Positions 1 to 4,080 of a stretch of DNA of 11,365 nt are shown in pieces. Origin of the DNA: Firmicutes bacterium UBA5493 (GTDB lineage: Bacteria > Bacillota > Limnochordia > Darwinibacteriales > Darwinibacteriaceae); contig DIPH01000039.1 of assembly GCA_002424045.1 (NCBI GenBank), forward strand, positions 1-11,365, given 5' to 3'. The stretch's first letter is position 1. Every line of letters begins with the position of its first letter. The notes under the pieces are model-generated. The model searched no databases. It was not told the DNA's origin and saw only the letters and a program-made list of their open reading frames with translations. Position numbers and translations under genes: made by a program.

Positions 1-105
1 GCCGAGCTAATTACTCCAATCGCTATGGAAGAAGGATTGCGCTTTGCAGTTCGTGAAGGCGGCCGTACAGTTGGAGCAGGCGTTGTAACTAAGATCCTTG
101 CCTAG
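1..105 (+). CDS. tuf: Elongation factor Tu, C-terminal end (partial)
   Basis: Only the last 34 codons are in the window; the gene begins upstream. The readable end, finishing with FAVREGGRTVGAGVVTKILA and a TAG stop at 103-105, is the highly conserved end of the EF-Tu beta-barrel domain 3. EF-Tu is the cytosolic GTPase that carries aminoacyl-tRNA to the ribosomal A site; the GTP-binding domain is outside the window. The stop codon lies in the loop of a perfect 7-bp hairpin (96-114). A terminator follows at 150-170, so tuf appears to end its own transcription unit, and rpmG starts from a new promoter. Identification is firm because this C-terminus is nearly invariant in bacteria. Confidence 0.97.
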   Translation, partial: AELITPIAMEEGLRFAVREGGRTVGAGVVTKILA

Positions 106-149
106 AAGGCAAGGCTGAGGTAACGACGCTTGATGTTTGCTGAACTATT

Positions 150-170
150 AGGGGGATCATTCCCCCTTTT
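150..170 (+). terminator. Intrinsic terminator after tuf
   Basis: A 7-bp stem, AGGGGGA (150-156) with TCCCCCT (161-167), closes a TCAT loop and runs into TTTT at 167-170, then CCTTTG. The stem is GC-rich but short and the U-run is brief, so some read-through toward rpmG is possible. It separates tuf from the promoter at 199. Confidence 0.8.
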
Positions 171-198
171 CCTTTGAAACTCCACTGATGATGGGGTA

Positions 199-227
199 TT
201 GACACCCCACCGAAAATGTGTTAAATT
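199..227 (+). promoter_or_regulatory. Sigma-A-type promoter for rpmG-secE-nusG-rplKA
   Basis: TTGACA at 199-204 matches the -35 consensus exactly. A 17-base spacer leads to TAAATT (222-227), four of six bases of TATAAT; a 16-base alternative, TTAAAT at 221-226, scores the same. The start of transcription would be near 233-235, about 28 bases before the rpmG start. It lies just beyond the tuf terminator, as expected for a promoter opening the next unit. Called by eye from consensus. Confidence 0.7.
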
Positions 228-261
228 CTAAAGGTATTTTGACTGTCTGGAGGTGGCGGCC

Positions 262-411
262 GTGCGTGTCGGTATCACATTAGAGTGTACGGAATGCAAA
301 AACCGGAATTATCGTACCAATAAGAATAAGAAGAATGATCCGGATCGCATTGAGATGCAGAAGTTCTGCAAGACTTGTAAAACCCATACCCCTCACAAAG
401 AGACCAGGTAG
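262..411 (+). CDS. rpmG: 50S ribosomal protein L33
   Basis: A 49-residue protein starting MRVGITLECTECKNRNY. L33 is a small basic protein of the large ribosomal subunit near the E site. Two Cys pairs, C9/C12 (ECTEC) and C36/C39 (FCKTC), make the zinc-ribbon (C+) form; many bacteria also carry a cysteine-free paralogue, which is not seen here. The GTG start at 262 is chosen because GGAGGTGG (249-256) lies at proper distance and the length is normal for the family. It is too short for an ORF cut-off of about 60 residues but fully intact. It is the first gene after the promoter at 199-227, and secE follows 12 bases after its TAG stop, the usual rpmG-secE-nusG order. Confidence 0.97.
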   Translation: MRVGITLECTECKNRNYRTNKNKKNDPDRIEMQKFCKTCKTHTPHKETR

Positions 412-423
412 GGGCAGAAGGAT

Positions 424-654
424 GTGAAGAATGTGGCAACAGCGCCAAGTAAGCCCACTTTGTTGAGTAAGCTCAACAAGTTCATACGTGAAGTGCGCTC
501 CGAGATGCGCAAAGTCTCATGGCCAAACCGCAAAGAGCTCATTACCTATACCATAGTAGTTATTATCACTGTAGTCATCGTTGCGTTATTCACGAGCGTC
601 GTCGATGTGATCATAACTTGGGTACTGAACCTATTAGCTCGATTAGGGGGGTAA
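424..654 (+). CDS. secE: Preprotein translocase subunit SecE
   Basis: A 76-residue single-span membrane protein. SecE clamps SecY in the SecYEG channel that exports unfolded proteins. A basic cytosolic N-terminus (residues 1-38) carries the family signature around EVRSEMRKVSWPNRKEL (residues 23-39), an amphipathic helix and hinge; the hydrophobic segment at about 41-60 is the one transmembrane helix. This short form is typical of Bacillota, unlike the three-helix E. coli SecE. The GTG start at 424 follows AGAAGG (416-421) closely, with an AGGGG (410-414) slightly further back; a second in-frame GTG at 433 would give a protein three residues shorter, so the exact start is uncertain. An ATG at 422 is immediately followed by TGA and cannot be used. 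The stop overlaps the proposed nusG initiation structure. Confidence 0.96.
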   Translation: MKNVATAPSKPTLLSKLNKFIREVRSEMRKVSWPNRKELITYTIVVIITVVIVALFTSVVDVIITWVLNLLARLGG

Positions 655-680
655 AGGGCCAGCTTATTGGTCCCTTAAAC
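645..680 (+). promoter_or_regulatory. Putative split ribosome-binding site with bridging hairpin for nusG
   Basis: No Shine-Dalgarno lies in the 20 bases before the nusG ATG at 681. AGGGGGGT (645-652), close to the AAGGGGGT that precedes rplK, is 28 bases away. Between them, AAGGG-CCA (654-661) pairs with TGG-T-CCCTT (668-676): eight pairs, one bulged T at 671, loop GCTTAT. Folding it would leave about five unpaired bases between the GGGGGG element and ATG, a normal spacing. The secE TAA (652-654) overlaps both parts, so ribosomes ending secE would disturb the fold. Pairing is read from sequence; the function is inferred. Confidence 0.45.
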
Positions 681-1229
681 ATGAGTGAAAACATGCATGA
701 AAACAGAAATGAAAACAGGAATTGGTATGTTGTTCACACGTACTCTGGCTATGAAAACAAGGTGAAAACAGACCTGGAGAAAAGGGTAGAATCAATGGAG
801 ATGGAAGACAAGATCTTCCAAATTGTTGTGCCCATTGAAGAAGTAGTGGAGTACAAAGACGGTAAGAAAAAGGTGTCCCAACGCAAAGTGTTTCCTGGTT
901 ACGTCATGGTAGAGATGATTGTCACTGATGACTCCTGGTATGTGGTTCGAAATACTCCAGGCGTAACAGGCTTTGTAAGTAGTGGCGTCAAACCCATTCC
1001 TCTGGAAAAACATGAAGTTGAAGTTATTTTGCGGGATATGGGTATGGCAAAAACCAAGGCCGACTTCTCCGTTGGTGAGTCAGTCAAGGTTATCGCAGGA
1101 CCCTTTGAGGATTTTACCGGTGCAATTACCGAGGTTAATCTGGATAAGGGCAAAGTATGGGTTAGCATTTCCATGTTCGGACGAGATACTCCGGTGGAAC
1201 TCGATTTTCACCAGATATCCAAATTGTAG
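681..1229 (+). CDS. nusG: Transcription termination/antitermination factor NusG
   Basis: A 182-residue protein. NusG binds the clamp of elongating RNA polymerase and, through its KOW domain, contacts ribosomal protein S10 or Rho, affecting pausing and termination. The NGN domain begins at W15 (WYVVHTYSGYENKV) and includes the conserved VFPGYVMVEM and RNTPGVTGFV segments; the KOW domain spans about residues 129-182 (VGESVKVIAGPFEDFTGAI, then the end DFHQISKL). The ATG at 681 is preferred because the open frame further upstream overlaps secE and does not look like NusG, and no alternative in-frame start lies between the secE stop and 681. A second ATG at 693 is possible. The N-terminal extension MSENMHENRNENRN is low-complexity and made by a 12-base tandem repeat. 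The start lacks an adjacent Shine-Dalgarno. Confidence 0.95.
   Translation: MSENMHENRNENRNWYVVHTYSGYENKVKTDLEKRVESMEMEDKIFQIVVPIEEVVEYKDGKKKVSQRKVFPGYVMVEMIVTDDSWYVVRNTPGVTGFVSSGVKPIPLEKHEVEVILRDMGMAKTKADFSVGESVKVIAGPFEDFTGAITEVNLDKGKVWVSISMFGRDTPVELDFHQISKL
687..722 (+). repeat. Three-unit 12-base tandem repeat in the 5' end of nusG
   Basis: GAAAACATGCAT (687-698), GAAAACAGAAAT (699-710) and GAAAACAGGAAT (711-722) share GAAAACA at each unit start. They encode ENMH-ENRN-ENRN ahead of the first NGN-domain residue W15. In-frame expansion of an A-rich initiation region is the simplest explanation. Confidence 0.8.
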
Positions 1230-1243
1230 TTCGAGGTTTTTAA

Positions 1244-1273
1244 GTGGGAGGACGAAAAGTCCGCCATGACCAC
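1244..1273 (+). promoter_or_regulatory. Putative ribosomal protein L1-binding stem-loop before rplK
   Basis: GTGG (1244-1247) pairs with CCAC (1270-1273). GGAC (1250-1253) pairs with GTCC (1259-1262) around a GAAAA loop. The two helices are separated by GA on the left and the seven bases GCCATGA on the right. GUGGGAGG...ACCAC recalls the L1-stalk site in 23S rRNA, and L1 is known to repress its own operon by binding mRNA that mimics it. A nearly identical element lies at 1747-1775. The rplK ribosome-binding site AAGGGGGT follows at 1283-1290. Confidence 0.75.
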
Positions 1274-1299
1274 ATTATTTTTAAGGGGGTGTATGCGCC

Positions 1300-1725
1300 G
1301 TGGCAAAGAAGGTAAGCGCCATTATCAAGCTGCAAGTAAATGCTGGCAAGGCCAACCCGGCGCCGCCGGTCGGACCGGCACTAGGTCAACATGGAGTTAA
1401 TATTATGGAGTTTTGTAAGACCTTCAACGAACGGACTGCAAGTCAAGTTGGGATGGTTATTCCAGTCGTAATTACCGTTTATGAAGATCGTACGTTCACG
1501 TTTATCACGAAAACTCCACCCGCATCAGTTTTGATCAAAAAGGCTATGAAAATTGAGCGCGGTTCTGGTGTACCCAATCGAGAGAAGGTTGGAACAATTA
1601 AGCGGAGCCAAGTTAGGGAAATCGCTGAGTTGAAAATGCCCGACCTCAATGCGGCTAGCGTAGAGAGTGCTATGCGGATGGTGGAAGGTACTGCCCGAAG
1701 CATGGGAGTTGTGGTTGAGGACTAA
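1300..1725 (+). CDS. rplK: 50S ribosomal protein L11
   Basis: A 141-residue protein, the normal length. L11 forms the base of the L7/L12 stalk with 23S rRNA helices 43-44 and takes part in factor-dependent GTP hydrolysis. The N-terminal domain (to about residue 70) carries the proline-rich PAPPVGPALGQHGVNIMEFC stretch (residues 20-39); P22, P23 and P26 belong to the region where thiostrepton binds and resistance mutations arise. The C-terminal rRNA-binding domain contains TPPASVLIKKA and the conserved KMPDLNAASVESAMRMVEGTARSMG. The GTG start at 1300 has AAGGGGGT at 1283-1290; an ATG at 1293 is in another frame. It is preceded by an L1-type stem-loop and followed 66 bases later by rplA, with which it should be co-transcribed and co-regulated. 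Confidence 0.98.
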   Translation: MAKKVSAIIKLQVNAGKANPAPPVGPALGQHGVNIMEFCKTFNERTASQVGMVIPVVITVYEDRTFTFITKTPPASVLIKKAMKIERGSGVPNREKVGTIKRSQVREIAELKMPDLNAASVESAMRMVEGTARSMGVVVED

Positions 1726-1746
1726 CTAGAAGCGCTATAAATATAG

Positions 1747-1775
1747 GTGGGAGGACACAAGTCCGCTTGCACCAC
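1747..1775 (+). promoter_or_regulatory. Second putative L1-binding stem-loop, before rplA
   Basis: GTGG (1747-1750) pairs with CCAC (1772-1775) and GGAC (1753-1756) with GTCC (1761-1764), loop ACAA. The internal loop is GA on the left and GCTTGCA on the right, the same layout as at 1244-1273; both helices are identical in sequence in the two copies. The element abuts the rplA Shine-Dalgarno AAAGGAGG (1776-1783) with no gap, so a bound protein could block ribosome entry at the gene encoding L1. Confidence 0.75.
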
Positions 1776-1791
1776 AAAGGAGGACAATACT

Positions 1792-2493
1792 ATGGCAAAA
1801 CGAGGTAAGAGGTATCAAGATGTAGCGAAGCTTGTTGATACTGAAAAACTCTACTCACCAAGTGAGGCCATTGCATTAGCAAAGAAATGTGCATCCGCCA
1901 AATTCGACGAGACGGTGGAAGTCGCCTTTAAATTAGGCGTTGACCCGCGGCATGCCGATCAACAGGTACGTGGTACGGTAGTATTACCCCATGGTACCGG
2001 GCGAGAGGTGAGAGTTTTAGTATTTGCCAAGGCCGACAAAGCCGAAGAAGCCCGTTCTGCTGGCGCAGATTTTGTAGGCGATGAAGACTTGGCAGAGAAA
2101 ATCCAAGGGGGCTGGACTGATTTTGATGTAGCCATTGCCACACCTGATATGATGGGTGTTGTTGGCAAGCTCGGTAGAATTCTTGGACCCCGTGGCCTAA
2201 TGCCTAACCCCCGAACCGGGACTGTAACCCCTGATGTTGCCAAGGCTGTGGAAGAGTCTAAGGCTGGTAGAGTAGAGTATCGTGTCAATAAAGAGGCGGG
2301 GATGCATGTACCCATCGGCAAAGCAAGCTTTACCGAGGAGCAACTTTATGGCAACTTTGTAGCTCTCATGGATGCGGTTGTTAAAGCTCGTCCAGCATCA
2401 GCAAAGGGAACCTTCTTACGCAGAGTACATCTATCTACCACCATGGGCCCTGGGATCCGCCTCAATGCTCAGGAAGCTGCGGCTGCGAAGTAG
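1792..2493 (+). CDS. rplA: 50S ribosomal protein L1
   Basis: A 233-residue protein of normal length. L1 binds the mobile L1 stalk of 23S rRNA at the E site, and in many bacteria it also represses translation of the L11-L1 mRNA. The strongly conserved GPRGLMPNPRTGTVT lies at about residues 132-146, with SKAGRVEYRVNK and the C-terminal LRRVHLSTTMGPGIRL, all family hallmarks. The ATG at 1792 is chosen over the upstream open frame because AAAGGAGG (1776-1783) sits eight bases before it and MAKRGKRYQDVAKLVD is a typical L1 start. The gene lies directly behind a stem-loop that resembles its product's own rRNA site, consistent with autoregulation. The stop is 12 bases before the -35 box of the rplJL promoter. 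Confidence 0.98.
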   Translation: MAKRGKRYQDVAKLVDTEKLYSPSEAIALAKKCASAKFDETVEVAFKLGVDPRHADQQVRGTVVLPHGTGREVRVLVFAKADKAEEARSAGADFVGDEDLAEKIQGGWTDFDVAIATPDMMGVVGKLGRILGPRGLMPNPRTGTVTPDVAKAVEESKAGRVEYRVNKEAGMHVPIGKASFTEEQLYGNFVALMDAVVKARPASAKGTFLRRVHLSTTMGPGIRLNAQEAAAAK

Positions 2494-2505
2494 CACAAAT
2501 TTGGG

Positions 2506-2535
2506 TTGACCTTAATTGGAGACCCATGATATACT
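2506..2535 (+). promoter_or_regulatory. Sigma-A-type promoter for rplJ-rplL
   Basis: TTGACC (2506-2511), 18-base spacer, TATACT (2530-2535): each box matches five of six consensus bases. A TG at 2527-2528, one base before the -10, makes an extended -10. Transcription should start near 2541-2543, giving a leader of about 280 bases before rplJ. The promoter starts 13 bases after the rplA stop, as expected for the separate L10-L12 unit. Confidence 0.82.
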
Positions 2536-2536
2536 C

Positions 2537-2561
2537 GTCTTCAGGACGATGTCCTGAAGAC
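2537..2561 (+). repeat. Perfect 11-bp inverted repeat over the rplJL transcription start
   Basis: GTCTTCAGGAC (2537-2547) and GTCCTGAAGAC (2551-2561) are exact reverse complements around GAT. The left arm begins one base after the -10 box, so the predicted start falls inside it. An initiated transcript would keep only the inner pairs, about CAGGAC with GTCCTG, as a hairpin at its extreme 5' end; read-through RNA from rplKA would form the full stem. No T-run follows, so it is not a standard terminator. Confidence 0.85.
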
Positions 2562-2575
2562 AAATTTAATAGTCA

Positions 2576-2819
2576 AACCGTAGACAGTCGGTTCGTCTTT
2601 TGAACAGGGTTCAAAAGCCCAGGAGAATACTCACGTATTCTGCACCAGTTGGAGTTCACAGCTCAGACGATAAAGTAGCATGTTGCTACGCCTACCGAGG
2701 TTGGAGAAAAGTGTTTCGAAGGGTTTTGTTATGTCATCTTCGAAAGCATCTTTGGATGCAATCATAGGGTCTCCGCCTTGCTGCGGTAGATCCTTTTTGT
2801 ATTGCAAGGAGGTGAAACG
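2576..2819 (+). ncRNA. Ribosomal protein L10 leader (rplJ 5' UTR, attenuator)
   Basis: The element starts with ACCGTAGACAGTCGG (2577-2591) and returns with GCCTACCGAGGT (2690-2701), matching the conserved blocks of the L10 leader family in Firmicutes, where L10(L12)4 binds. TCGGT (2588-2592) can pair with ACCGA (2694-2698). Internal hairpins are perfect: CTTTTGAA/TTCAAAAG (2597-2604, 2610-2617), AGAATAC/GTATTCT (2624-2630, 2635-2641) and GTAGCA/TGCTAC (2675-2680, 2684-2689). Then come TTTCGAAG/CTTCGAAA (2714-2721, 2738-2745), GCATC/GATGC (2746-2750, 2755-2759) and a terminator at 2767-2798. In B. subtilis this leader class lets excess L10(L12)4 promote termination upstream of rplJ. The rplJ site AAGGAGGTGA (2806-2815) ends the region. 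Open frames across it are not credible genes. Confidence 0.85.
2767..2798 (+). terminator. Intrinsic terminator (attenuator) in the L10 leader
   Basis: GGGTCTCCGC (2767-2776) pairs with GCGG-T-AGATCC (2783-2793): ten pairs with one G-U and one bulged T, closing loop CTTGCT and followed by TTTTT (2794-2798). It ends 21 bases before the rplJ start, the position expected for an attenuator. Its 5' arm can alternatively pair with TGGAGA at 2702-2707. Confidence 0.82.
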
Positions 2820-3344
2820 ATGGCACGACCTGAAAAAGTGGCAATGGTTGAAGAAATCCAAGAACGTTTGTCTAGGATGCAGGGAGCGGTTCTCACCGAT
2901 TATCGCGGCTTGAACGCTGGTGAGATGACTGCACTGCGTAAAGAGCTTAGAGAAGCCGGAGTAGAATACAAGGTCTTTAAGAACACCCTAACTATTTTGG
3001 CGGCGCAAGAAGCGAATTTGGACGGGTTAGCTCCTCTCTTAACTGGCCCTACCGCTTTTGCCTTTGGCTATGATGACCCGGTAGCTCCAGCAAAGATTAT
3101 TAGTGAATTTGCAAAGAAGAACAAGGCACTGGAAATCAAGGGTGGAGTTGTTGAAGGGCAGATTGTTGGTCCCGAAGGCGTAGCGAATTTAGCTAACTTG
3201 CCGAGCAGAGAAGTACTTCTGTCCATGGTTGTTCGTGGAATGCAAGCACCTATGACTGGTATGGTCAACGTCTTACAGGGTAACATCCGCAATTTTGTGT
3301 ATGCCCTAAACGCAGTGAAAGAACAAAAAGAAGCAAGCGCATAA
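2820..3344 (+). CDS. rplJ: 50S ribosomal protein L10
   Basis: A 174-residue protein of normal length. L10 anchors L7/L12 dimers to the ribosome at the stalk base beside L11, and as the L10(L12)4 complex it also binds its own leader RNA. The N-terminal rRNA-binding domain shows the conserved LTDYRGLNAGEMTALRKELR (residues 25-44) and the following EYKVFKNTL; the C-terminal helix from about residue 135 to the end (GMVNVLQGNIRNFVYALNAV) is the L12-binding platform. The ATG at 2820 is chosen because AAGGAGGTGA (2806-2815) lies just before it; the open frame upstream runs through that site. rplL follows after 26 bases. Expression is expected to be controlled by the attenuator upstream. Confidence 0.98.
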   Translation: MARPEKVAMVEEIQERLSRMQGAVLTDYRGLNAGEMTALRKELREAGVEYKVFKNTLTILAAQEANLDGLAPLLTGPTAFAFGYDDPVAPAKIISEFAKKNKALEIKGGVVEGQIVGPEGVANLANLPSREVLLSMVVRGMQAPMTGMVNVLQGNIRNFVYALNAVKEQKEASA

Positions 3345-3370
3345 ACGCATCCTTAAGGAGGGTATTTAAA

Positions 3371-3739
3371 ATGACGAGAGAAGACATTTTACAAGCAATT
3401 GAGAATATGACCGTTTTGGAACTCAGCGAATTAGTGAAAGCTATGGAAGAAAAGTTTGGCGTATCCGCCGCTGCACCCGTGGCAGTAGCCGCAGGCCCTG
3501 TTGCCGCTGCTGAAGCCGTTGAAGAAAAAACAGAGTTTGATGTTATCCTCACCGCCGTTGGCGAGAAGAAGATCAACGTCATTAAAGTTGTTCGCGAACT
3601 CACCGCTTTGGGACTTAAAGAAGCCAAGGACCTCGTTGACAACGCTCCTAACGCTGTAAAAGAAGGCGTCTCCAAGGAACTGGCTGAAGAAGTAAAAGCC
3701 AAGTTAGAAGAAGCTGGAGCATCGGTAGAAATTAAGTAA
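3371..3739 (+). CDS. rplL: 50S ribosomal protein L7/L12
   Basis: A 122-residue acidic stalk protein. L12 dimers bind L10 and recruit the translational GTPases. The N-terminal dimerisation domain is about residues 1-31 (ENMTVLELSELVKAMEEKFGV), followed by an Ala/Val-rich flexible hinge (about 33-52) and the C-terminal factor-binding domain beginning EKTEFDVILTAVGEKKINVI and including the signature VRELTALGLKEAKDLVDNAP. AAGGAGGG (3355-3362) eight bases before the ATG gives strong initiation, fitting the several copies needed per ribosome. The stop is followed by a long hairpin at 3797-3836 and then a new promoter, so rplL seems to end the rplJL unit apart from read-through. Confidence 0.98.
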   Translation: MTREDILQAIENMTVLELSELVKAMEEKFGVSAAAPVAVAAGPVAAAEAVEEKTEFDVILTAVGEKKINVIKVVRELTALGLKEAKDLVDNAPNAVKEGVSKELAEEVKAKLEEAGASVEIK

Positions 3740-3796
3740 TAACGCATCCCAAGGGGCGACAATCCCTTAACGGGCATCAGCCCCATAGGATACAGA

Positions 3797-3836
3797 CAAT
3801 TGAAAAGGACTTCCTCGACAGGAAGTCCTTTAATTG
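3797..3836 (+). terminator. Long hairpin between rplL and rpoB (terminator or processing site)
   Basis: A perfect 12-bp stem, AAAGGACTTCCT (3804-3815) with AGGAAGTCCTTT (3820-3831), closes a CGAC loop. CAATT (3797-3801) and AATTG (3832-3836) extend it by five pairs past a two-base GA bulge. The tail is only TTT followed by AATTG, so termination is probably partial. In E. coli the same interval holds a partial attenuator and an RNase III site; this duplex could serve either role. Upstream, AAGGGG/TCCCTT (3751-3756, 3763-3768) may add a smaller hairpin. Confidence 0.65.
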
Positions 3837-3875
3837 CTACTCTGTTACAGGTGCAGCCTATGGCCAACACACTGC

Positions 3876-3904
3876 TTGACAACAAAAACCCCTTGTGATA
3901 TCAT
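3876..3904 (+). promoter_or_regulatory. Extended -10 promoter for rpoBC
   Basis: TTGACA (3876-3881) is a perfect -35. A 17-base spacer leads to TATCAT (3899-3904), five of six consensus bases, preceded by TG at 3896-3897 (extended -10). Transcription would start near 3911, leaving about 170 bases of leader before rpoB. This is the best match to consensus in the window, so rpoBC need not depend on rplJL read-through. Confidence 0.85.
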
Positions 3905-4080
3905 GGGTAAGTGGTAAAAGGGGAAATTGCACCTACTTTATGTATATTCAACATAACAAAGGGGAATCCTGCTATCTTCTCAAAAATTTTGGAAGGTACG
4001 TAAAAAGTGCATAATTTAAGCGAGGGACGACACCCTTGCTTTTCGTCATGTTGTATAGATACCAAAAGGAGGAGAGGCCC
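3905..4080 (+). promoter_or_regulatory. rpoB leader with terminator-like hairpin
   Basis: This gene-free stretch holds three items. AAAGGGGAA occurs twice (3917-3925 and 3958-3966). A 24-codon open frame (3940-4014, ATG to TAA) exists without a well-placed Shine-Dalgarno. A 9-bp stem, AAGCGAGGG (4018-4026) with CCCTTGCTT (4033-4041, one G-U), has loop ACGACA and T at 4040-4043, resembling a weak intrinsic terminator. The rpoB site AAGGAGG (4066-4072) follows. I do not recognise a known leader family here. Attenuation is a possibility, not a demonstrated role. Confidence 0.45.

Noticed and set aside
239..267. TTGACT at 239-244 as a second -35 box before rpmG
   Set aside because: No -10-like sequence lies 16-18 bases downstream, and transcription would start inside rpmG.
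519..680. Upstream extension of the nusG frame to 519
   Set aside because: It overlaps secE in another frame, and the translated 54 residues do not resemble NusG, which starts near WYVVHTYSG.
1230..1299. A separate promoter before rplK
   Set aside because: No paired -35 and -10 boxes at acceptable spacing; the gap is explained by the L1-type stem-loop and the ribosome-binding site.
2680..2913. 77-codon + strand open frame across the L10 leader into rplJ
   Set aside because: It overlaps the attenuator and the rplJ start in another frame, has no ribosome-binding site and looks like no known protein.
3265..3885. 206-codon - strand open frame opposite rplL
   Set aside because: It is the antisense of rplL and its flanks; the Ala/Ser/Thr-rich content mirrors the Ala/Glu codons of L12, and there is no start signal.
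4036..4080. Earlier rpoB starts at TTG 4036 or ATG 4048
   Set aside because: They would translate through the AAGGAGG site, lack a site of their own, and 4036 lies in the terminator-like stem.
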